Below, in pieces: positions 55,223 through 64,000 of a DNA stretch of 64,000 bases (its first letter is position 1; each line of letters opens with the position of its first letter). The position numbers and the translations under genes are program-made. The DNA is from Rhizophagus irregularis (taxonomy: Eukaryota > Glomeromycota > Glomeromycetes > Glomerales > Glomeraceae). The notes beneath the pieces were generated by a model. The model saw nothing but the letters and a program-made list of their open reading frames with translations, was not told the DNA's origin and did no database searches. The stretch lies in contig NC_089432.1 in NCBI RefSeq assembly GCF_026210795.1, positions 3,534,001-3,598,000 on the forward strand, given 5' to 3'.

Positions 55223-57647
55223 TTTTATAGGTGTGTACTTGGTTTGCTGAAGAAGCATAATAAAAAAAACCTATTGCATTTAATTTGTAAGAATGATGTA
55301 TTTTTTTGAAATCAACTTAATCATCATCATTCATAGAATATTTTCTAGTAATTTTTTAGCTAACATTCATTTTAATAAAAATGATTATCTGTAACTTTCA
55401 CTTCAGAAAAATTTGATGCATACTAAAGTTATACAAATCCAATCCCTACTCTCTTCCTTAAATAATATTCTTGATCACGTCTCTTACCTTTGGTAAAGCT
55501 AGTTCAGAGGATGCGAAACCCGTGACAAAATGTCATCAATTAGCTGAGGTCAAAGATGGCATCATCACCTAAAGAACGTTTGATTTCCATATATACTTAG
55601 GAGGGTTTCATTTAGGGAAAATATAGTGGTACGGCTACTCTCAATTATTTGTTGAGACCTTATTTTGATTCCATTTTTTTCGAGAGGATAGCACAATAAC
55701 ATCACTCTGATTAACGTTACAAAAATATATGTGTTCAGAATATTCGTGCTTTGCAATGCGACACATTAATTTGCCCAATAGTAGCAACTGCATTTTTCGA
55801 ATTGTGCATCGGCATATTGATGATGTGATGGAGATGATAGCGGAAAGAAAGAAATCGGAGAGCTTTCTGAGGATACAATTAATAATGCATATTGTAGATA
55901 AATGTGCTAAAAGCATTCGAGTAATCCAAGAATGCAGAAACGAGCAAGCAATCAAATACATTAACGAAGTTCTTATAGACTAGAGAAAATGTACTACGAA
56001 TTTCTTGAAATTTTTGTATAGTTTATGGCTACTGTCATCGATATTAGGTCTGACAACGAGATCATCGCGTAATATACTACGCAGAATTCTTTGAAATCTG
56101 GAACTAATAATCAATCTTAAAGTCACCATTGTCGTTTCAATAAAAAATATGTTTGATTAAATGATAACCTCTCATACTCATCAAATGGGTTCAAGATACT
56201 GATCGCTCGACACTTTACCATCTACCATTTTAATCTTAGTTTGTAATAGTATACGAAATCAGATTTAATTTGTATATCAATTGTGTTTATTCGTAACATA
56301 AAAATACGATATTTTTTACTTACCGGCTGGTTTGTAACTGTCTTAAGCTAATTATGATAGTCTCGAGTATTTCGAATTAATACTTGTCGCTATTTTCTTC
56401 CTTAATCGACAACACGCCCTCTGTTTTCGTTTATATATCTGTTTGTCCTCTGTTTTTCCTGATTTCGGTTACTAATAATCATGTTTTCGATTACTAAAAA
56501 ATACGTCTGCTTGTCTTCTATCATTGATTACTGTTATCTATTGCTTATGTCCTCTGTTTCAATTACCACATAAAACTATATCTAAGGAATACGGTTATCG
56601 AAATAATTCACGTCTGTTAATTTTTTTTAATCAAATGCATGTCATCTGTTACGATCACTTAATAACTCCTCTTAAATAGCTCACACAAGCTATCATATAC
56701 TGAAATTCAAAGTAACCATAGTACGTCCATCTGTACGAGATAGGTCATATCTGGTCATATACAATATCGACACTAGTTCAAGGATCTGACAACGTTATTT
56801 CATTTCCTGTGAAACTGAGATCTCAAAAAAAGGCGTAAAGTTGGATAATTGCCACCATATATATAAACTGTCCTATGGCACTTGATTGCATTTTACAATA
56901 TCGTCTACTCCTTTCCTTTCAACAATGTTTGTTCGAGTTGTAACTAGTACGCTATATAACGCTTCCGAGGGAGAATATTTCAAACTAGGTATACCAACTG
57001 TGAGGAATTGGCATAATATTATATTTTTGTGCGTTCCATATCGTTCATATATCTGTTGTTTGAATTAGCTACAAAATTTTGTTAGCATTTATCTACTTCG
57101 CCACAATATGAGATTGTGCAACAAGTGCCAAAACATCACTTTCCAGTGGTTTTCACTTTTTCATTACAATTGGTTAATACTGATGCAATTGACTATATAC
57201 TGTATATACAATGTATATATCAAAAGATGCAATCATATTGCATATACTATATAGCAATATTCTTTTAAAAAATATAATAGTAAGGGCTGCAACCTATTAC
57301 TATTTATTGATTTTTCTTTTTTGGAAAATAAAAGGAAATGATTGATATACTATAATACATATTTGTATACTGTATTATAGTAATATACAAAAGTTTAGTA
57401 ATAATTCATTGATTAATAATAATCTCATTAATCTCATTATGTTATGTAAAAAAATAAACAATTGTACTATTTGATTACATAATTCTAAAATAAATAATAT
57501 ATAATTAATAATATTTATCATAATTATAAAAAATGATACTTTACTGTAGTAAAGAATTAGATAAATCATATGTCATAACTAGTTAAGTTAAATAAGTTAT
57601 ATAAAGATATTATGGACATAATTTAAAAATAAATTAAATTTGCACAA
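55223..57647. other. intergenic region with one weak exon candidate
   Basis: Mostly featureless. On the plus strand, after an AG at ~55780, an open frame to 55983 encodes a helical, charged peptide (HIDDVMEMIAERKKSESFLR then IVDKCAKSIRVIQ, ending INEVLID). It could be an orphan exon; no family is recognised. 56390-56600 is rich in TGTTTTC/GTCCTCTGTTT repeats. TATA-like runs lie near 57195-57400. Confidence 0.35.
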
Positions 57648-59121
57648 TTGAGAATTTGGTATTATATATTATTGTATAATTCAGTTATGTTTATTTTCAA
57701 GTCCTTTAAACACTTGTCTACCAGTAGTGGTTGTATTTCAAATATACTGAATAACAGTTATTTTACTCATTATAATACAAAAGTAGATTTCTTTTTTAAC
57801 CGAAAGCAAGAACTTATCAAATTCGGAAATGTATTCAATGGTGAACCTTAACTTCATATTGTTTTAAGGCCTCCTAGTACTGGAAAAACCACCTTGATTC
57901 GTCAAATAGTGACTAAAAATAAAAACTTCTTTCCTCTTTTTATTGATGGCCGTGCAGGACAATTTGATACACCAGCAAATGTATATAATTCAATTAAATC
58001 AGAATTCAAATCATTTATTACAGCTCATAGGGATTTTTTGGAAAGGATTTTAGGAAGTAAATTTAAAATGAGTTATAGTCATTTAGAAACAGAATTTAAT
58101 TTTAGTAATACCAAAGAAATTTCCTCTATTAATGTCAGAAGTTTACTTAATGATATTAAGAATTGTCTTCAACAATAGACTATTTGGAATAGTTACAATA
58201 TACCTTTACCTATTTTAATAATTGATGAAGCAAACATGTTTGACCAACTTGGAAATTCTGATCCAACTCTTCTCAAATCATTTCTAAACTGGATGGTATT
58301 AAATACAATTATACAAAACAAGAAAATCGCTTTAATATAGTGCTTACCTCTTCTGATTCATTTTTTTTGAACTGGATTGTAAATCGTAAGTCCATCTTGT
58401 AATCATTTTTGGTAGTAATATAAAGGTCTGTTATCAATACAATAAACTATGTCTGTTTTAATAGAATTAAATGTCCCACATGTAACCCCATATATTGTTG
58501 GAGATTTGAGCAAAGAAGAAGCAAAAGAATATTTTGAAAAGCATGTTCTTCCTTACTATGGTATGCCTTTACTGAACCCATCTATTTATATATACTGAGA
58601 GCTTACATGATGGGTATTTTTTATTTAAAAAGAATGCAAAGAACTCGAAGGCAAATTTGATCACATGATAAAGAGTACAAAATTAATAAAGGAAAGCTTA
58701 AAGGTATTTATTTCCTTTAGAAGATATGCATTTCTATTGACTTAAATTTGATGTCATAAATAATTATTTTACAGATAGTGAATTTTCGGTTTTCAGGTTA
58801 GAAGATGATAATTTATCATTTGGTCTTAATCCTGTTAGATTTCAGGGTAAGCCTGCTCCACTCTGGAATAAGGACGATTTTATCAAAGTTATGAAAGCTA
58901 TTGTTGAGGCGGAGGATCGAGGTTATATCAAAGAAATGGATTTAGTTAATGAAATTGGTGTTGAAAAAGTTAGATCACTTATTACTTATGATCTTTTACA
59001 CCGTCGACCAACCAATAATTATGCTAATGACATCATTGATCCACCAAATGAAGCAATCTTGACTGCGATGAACAAGCCGTCAATACGCGCAATGGAATGT
59101 CGTCTATATGACATTGATTGA
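57648..59121 (+). pseudogene. broken P-loop ATPase of a lineage-expanded family
   Basis: Order of pieces: KVDFFFNRKQELIKFGNVFN, a TAA, then HIVLRPPSTGKTTLIRQIV (Walker A; the usual first glycine is R), FFPLFIDGRAGQFDTPANVY, SINVRSLLNDI, a TAG, and NIPLPILIIDEANMFDQLGN (Walker B). After a frame change come FNIVLTSSDSFF, LNVPHVTPYIVGDLSKEEAK with EYFEKHVLPYY, and, after intron-like gaps, WNKDDFIKVMKAIVEAEDRG to NKPSIRAMECRLYDID and a stop at 59121. This is the architecture of the STAND/archaeal-ATPase-like proteins common in these fungi. Two stops, one frameshift and the altered Walker A indicate a pseudogene. The last third is still open and could be a recent loss. Confidence 0.65.
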
Positions 59122-59124
59122 TCA

Positions 59125-60780
59125 CTTTGCTAAAAAATCAACCGAATAAAAGATTATTATTATGAATACATTTAATACATTTATAAAATATACATTGTTT
59201 TAAATTTCGAAACAAAGTTCATCATTTCTTTATTATATTTTTTATAAAGAAACATATAATAAAGAAGCCAGTCGGCTAAGTTAAGGGAGAATTTGCCGAG
59301 CCTATGATGGCAGCTCCTTCCCCGCTATTATTATCTAAGTTATTATCTAAATTACTACTCAATTCTTTACTATCTACCATCTCGTAATTAACATTACTAT
59401 TCTAAACTTTGGATCCCCTACATCATAATAAAAGTTTTCCCAGTTTCTTTTCCCCGGTAAGTTCACGAATTTCACATCTCACAGCATAGTATCCCAATCT
59501 TCCTTATTCGAGTCAAAAACTCGCTTAAACGGTTCCTATTTTTCTTCAAAGAGATGACCGCATGCCGATAATATCAAATAATATATGTATGTCGATCATT
59601 TTGTCGTAGCTTTTTAAAAAACGTTTTTTATAAACTTATAATCTTCAATCATTCAATATGCACAATAATAGCTAGTTATTGAACGATATATTAAATACAA
59701 AAACAAATTGTTTGGTTTACAACGTACAAATTATTCTTATATTTGTAGTACTACTATGATTTTTCTAAAATAATAATGATAAATCTTTTTTAATCAAATT
59801 TACTGAAAAAATGACGGCAGGCTTTGCTAATACTCAATCTATTTCCGAAATCTTCAGGATGTACCTGAATATGATGGTGATTTCACTTTTTACAAATCGA
59901 AATTCCTAATCCAGTTTTTTCATCAGAAAGTAAAATAATCAGCCTGTGCAGTAACTGATAGTATTGACGAGAACATAACGGTCGGGGATGCAAACAAACT
60001 ACTGATGATGTCATTATGTAGCCTCTGTCGAACATTAGGACCTAGATTGCAGCGTCGAAGTTGTCAAAGAAATAAAAACTTACAATATTCAAATAATTGG
60101 GGACCGTCTTACACTTTTTTCCGTCTCTCTCTTAGACAAAAAGAAGTTTCTTGCCGTTGAATTTGTTTCATGCTTAATTCCATTTTCATTCGATGCAATT
60201 TATTATTATACAAAAATTTTCAATTTCTTTTATGACAATTCGAACTGAATTTACAAATCAGGAGAGATTACTGCAAAAAATGTATTCTTCGGCTAGGGAA
60301 AAGGTATGGTTGCTATTACCTGATGATTACTATTTTTACAATCTAAAACTTGTACCAGAGGATATAGACTAAGTTGTTATGATATGATTATACAATTTGC
60401 ATCTATAAACAACAATAGTAATAGTAAAAATAATTGCTTTGGGTTGAATCTCTCCAGAATTAAATGATTCATCATTATGCTATTGCCTGAAGAATTCAGC
60501 CAGTCGAAACTGAACACACTTAAAGTTTCGAGCGAACTGTTTTGTGATTTGTGAAACGTTTCGGAACTGGCGAAATTTCCGAAACTTAATTAAAATTGTC
60601 ACGTGTAGCTCTTGATCAGCGATAATCTATGGTTTCTTTAAATAAGGGAATCAGTCCTTATTGTAAAAGAAACTTAAGTTTGATATATTAATGAAATATA
60701 CCAATGCTTAATGAATTGAGTGCTCTTCATTAATCTTTATTTATTGCATATTTAGGACAAGATTGTTGCTAAAGAAAAAA
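59125..60780. other. stretch with weak coding remnants
   Basis: A plus-strand region 59815-60040 has pieces such as VPEYDGDFTFYKSKFLIQFF and VTDSIDENITVGDANKLLMM in shifting frames, probably an unrecognised relic. 60480-60600 has imperfect inverted copies of GTTTCGGAACTGGCGAAATTTC-like motifs. No intact gene. Confidence 0.35.
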
Positions 60781-61440
60781 ATGGTTTGTTTTAATTGGAA
60801 TGCTTATAAAATTCTTTTTCATAAAATATTAAAGAATTATTATAGTTTTCAAACAGATACAGAAGATGAATACATTAAAGCGGTTAATGCAAACGTAAAA
60901 TGCGCATTGTAAGTAGGTTATTTTACTTAGTTTACAATTTTAAATTCCTTATATTAATTTTACCTATACTTTCGTCGATTGGTGGGGAATTTTTGATCTA
61001 AGAGAGAAGGTTTAAATCCATTTCCTGACCTTCCTCGTGCCAAATGATATTTTTCAGCGGAGAAAATCGGTCATCTGAATACTCTGACAAGAAATGTTAT
61101 TAGTGAGGAAAAAAAAAGAAATTGGCAAATCAGCTAATTCTTTATTAAAAGCATTATCATTATCAAAAATTGAAAGCCTCAATGTACTTGCCAAAGAAAA
61201 CGGTGCACGTGGAATATCTTGGTTGTGTATGTAGATGGAGAAAGTACTTAGTGATGTAAGTTGATTTTTATATTGTATTATTCTTGCATATAAATCTATT
61301 TTAAATTTATTTGCTCAACTTTGCAACAGAATGAACAGAATGACGATCAAGAAGAATTTCTTGAAATTGTAAACAATATAAATGATGATGATGATGATGA
61401 TACGATGTATATTGAGGGATGTTTAGTAGACGCGTACTAA
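60781..61440 (+). pseudogene. decayed multi-exon gene, unrecognised
   Basis: An ATG at 60781 opens VCFNWNAYKILFHKILKNYY...EDEYIKAVNANVKCA before a GTAAGT donor. After an acceptor (TTTTTCAG, ~61059), EKIGHLNTLTRNVISEEKK and, past a run of nine A that changes frame, IGKSANSLLKALSLSKIESL...GISWLCM, a TAG and MEKVLSD. A donor and acceptor then join NEQNDDQEEFLEIVNNINDD...IEGCLVDAY and a TAA ending at 61440. The exon 1 to exon 2 phase does not fit. With the A-run shift and the TAG, it reads as a young pseudogene. Function is unknown. Confidence 0.4.
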
Positions 61441-62249
61441 GACTTTTTTTATATGATTGTTTTTATTATTTTTCATATTCATTATAAACTTATATATGGG
61501 CATTGCAAATAGTAATATTTGGATTCATATATTCAATGGAAATCGTTACTCTGAAAGGACTTTGGATATGTTTTTAATTGGACCGTATGTAAAAACTCCA
61601 CAAAACCTCCTTATAAAGTAAGAATTCGGTCCGACTTACTTTTTGATCATTTCAGTATATTACTAAGCATCATAGATTTGAGTTTGTAGAATGATGATGA
61701 AATTTTCATGATCGTTTCCATTTCTTGCGACCCAAGTTGTAGGCCGTGCAGGAGATTCTAGCATGAATTGTTTTGTGAGTGGAGGCGTGTTTAATGGGAA
61801 TAAAATGTCGTGGCGGAACAGAAATTTACGTGGATTATGGTAATTAATTGGAATGTGACATCAGATCAATCAATAGTAGAAGGTGTAGAGGTGTAGGCAG
61901 AAATTAGGGGTATGATATAATTATTTTATGTTTGTAAAAGGTACTAAAAAAATCAAGAGACGTTTCAGAGAGTTTAATGTATCATAGGCATTGATTATAT
62001 AATTGGGTTAATTATTACTTTTCGGTCACGTAGAATATTTTTGGGAAAATGTTCAAATCTATGTAAACGTCACTTCCTAGGACGAGACCGCTAATGGTAA
62101 TATTCTAATCAAGAACATGATGTGTCATTGGATCATATAAATATGATGACCGGGGGGTTACTATGTCAAAAAGATCGTAAAGCAATCTTGATCCTACTGT
62201 AATTAAAAGTACAATCAAATTATAGTGCATGATATATTTGTTGTAGATG
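61441..62249. other. no gene recognised
   Basis: Sequence of mixed composition with no supported open frame. It may contain upstream remnants of the following relic. Confidence 0.35.
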
Positions 62250-62517
62250 CTATGAAAAAGAAGGACATTTGTATTAAGACCTGAGACAAGGTAATAAAGC
62301 AATTAGTTGTCATACATGCTAGAAAGACAACACCACGACACGTTTATGTGAAAGATCATTATTATTATCAACTTGTATATCATCCGAATTTCCATCAAGT
62401 AGTAAAAGTAGTAAAAATAGTAACGGAAATATTCGACAAGATTTTCAAAATAATACTCTAGTCCAAGACGCAATTACCCCGGGAGATAATACTGAAATGA
62501 TACACAATTACAAATAA
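62250..62517 (+). pseudogene. possible zinc-knuckle protein remnant
   Basis: CYEKEGH (~62250), a stop, then ISCHTC, another TAG, and an open tail (62323-62517) with TTTRLCERS, Ser/Lys/Asn-rich EFPSSSKSSKNSNGN and a TAA. The CxxxxGH spacing hints at a CCHC zinc knuckle, but two stops and the loss of other cysteines leave this uncertain. Confidence 0.25.
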
Positions 62518-62577
62518 AATTTTAAATTAATTTCATTCCACCAGTTTTGTAAATTCTTGATCTTGATTTTAAAACAA

Positions 62578-62662
62578 CTACTTCATCACCTCATAAACTA
62601 AACTAAACATTGCATCAATATTATCTTTTTCTGCTGCTTTTTGATACCAATTAAAGAATCCC
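62578..62662 (-). pseudogene. Sel1-repeat relic
   Basis: GFFNWYQKAAEKDNIDAMFS followed by LVYEVMK and a TAG. The WYQKAA-x-x-x-N-x-x-A-M-x-x-L pattern is that of the end of one Sel1 repeat and the start of the next, as in the gene at 31262-37169 (HWYQKAADNGNILAIYNL). No other part of such a gene is found around it. Confidence 0.6.
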
Positions 62663-64000
62663 AAAACTTATATATATATCAAATGCCCAGCATCACAAAA
62701 AACATTTTTTTTTTCATTAAACCACCAAATTTATTTATAATTAATACAATTTCAAATTATATAAGATAAATGATTTCAAAATAGGTTTAATATTTAAAAG
62801 AATACTTATAATAGGCATTGATTTAGCTAAATGCTTAAAAAAAAATATTAAGAACTTATTAATAAAAAACAAGTATTAGAATCACCTAGTTTTTTTATTA
62901 AAAGAATAATAATACTAAAATATAAAAGAAAAAAGACAAATAAAAGAAAAATAAAATGAATAATTAAATTAAAATAAAAAATCATATTTTTCATATTTTT
63001 TACTATATTAAATGTATTAATTTCTATTTTGTAATTTTCCTTTTTTTTTTTTGTTGCAGCATATTTAAATCTTTATTAGAATAAATGAGTTTATAATACA
63101 TCATACAAGTGAAAATAAATTATATAAACTAATTTATTAAAACTTAAACCACTCATCATCCTAAATGTGTACACTGTCAGGTGGAATTTGGGCTATAAGA
63201 GTACTTTCTGCGCTTACATATGCATATATAGTAATTTTCTAAAATATAATATAAATAAATTAAATAATAATTAATAATTAAATATTATACAAATTACATA
63301 CTATATATTAATTATTAAAGTTTGAGACCTTTAACAATTTTATTTTTCAAATTAAATTTATGGTATTCAAAATAATTTAATATCAGATTGAAGTAATAAA
63401 ACTTAAATTATTGCAGTATATTAGTTTTTACTAAAAAAAATATGATTTAAAAATTATTGTACTTTATATTAAAATTTATTTTAATTAAAAATTCCAAAAT
63501 TAATCTAAAGTTACTGTTAAACTGATTAAAAGTACTAGTAATGCTAATAATTAAATCAATGGAATTGATTTATCAACTTCCATTAATCATATTAACTTAA
63601 TCCCATTGATCTTATTGACCCTATCAAATCTATCAATTTCAAGTCAAACTAAATCAAACTATGACTTAAAAACCTTTAAATTAAACCAAACTAAACCCTA
63701 TTTATAGTCTGATTTGGTCTGATTCATCAATTTAACTTGGACTTAATAATGGACTTATTCATTCATTAAATTGGAATTTTATTATAATTTATATAGTAAT
63801 TAATTAATACTTTTTAATCGGAAAGTAATTTATTTTATATAGTTTATACTATTTTATATATAACTAATTTACTTTGTATTTATCTTAAATAAATGTAAAT
63901 ATATGCTTTAAAATTTTATTATAAATAAACAAAATTGCATTATTAAAAAAAAATCTGGAACTTTACTTTTCTAATAATATTTAATAATTTGTTTTTTTAA
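62663..64000. other. very AT-rich end of window
   Basis: No gene is seen. 63580-63740 is a degenerate low-complexity run of ATCAA/CTAAA-type units. The window ends in AT-rich sequence with no marked feature. Confidence 0.45.

Overview
The window looks like nuclear DNA of an arbuscular mycorrhizal fungus (Glomeromycotina, Rhizophagus or a relative). This is inferred from very AT-rich DNA, short GT-AG introns (mostly 60-140 nt), kinase / MACPF-like / Sel1 proteins, Crinkler-like and BED/hAT transposase relics, and abundant short inverted-repeat transposons. No rRNA, tRNA, CRISPR array or bacterial-type operon was seen.

Layout. 1.8-2.7 kb: an intact five-exon gene for a small bZIP-like protein with an N-terminal hydrophobic segment. 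5.9-9.3 kb: two decayed paralogues of one unrecognised family; one is split by a hAT-like element (6134-6850) that carries a tandem repeat. 10.3-14.4 kb: a transposon-riddled stretch. A hAT-like element with a ~1.1 kb hairpin minisatellite (10532-12073) sits in one open frame. A palindromic MITE (12720-14290), itself split by a 1.26 kb insertion, sits in another. 16-31 kb: mostly relics (Crinkler-like pieces, a Tc1 transposase with a MITE inside its left inverted repeat, hAT transposase ends, kinase and Sel1 pieces), two more copies of the palindromic MITE, and a four-copy tandem array (26.2-27.7 kb) of unusually GC-rich sequence.

The gene-rich core is 31.2-50 kb, all on the minus strand. It holds (i) a ten-exon gene whose exons close into one 1727-residue frame encoding kinase, MACPF-like region, second kinase and Sel1 repeats; (ii) a 677-residue stand-alone MACPF-like protein; (iii) a five-exon kinesin of 2689 residues with a very long coiled-coil tail. 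A 412 bp MITE carrying TCACGTGA in both ends lies just upstream of (i), and a pogo-like MITE lies 13 bp past the stop of (iii). On the plus strand at 53.9-55.2 kb is a two-exon Uma2-like (PD-(D/E)XK fold) gene, followed by a broken P-loop ATPase (57.6-59.1 kb) and smaller relics.

Candidate system: the neighbouring MACPF-like and kinase-MACPF-kinase-Sel1 genes look like parts of a lineage-expanded signalling or effector module. The MACPF assignment rests on the spacing of an aromatic-G-x9-GG motif, and function is inference. Gene models were built by hand from splice sites and reading-frame closure; no database search was possible.
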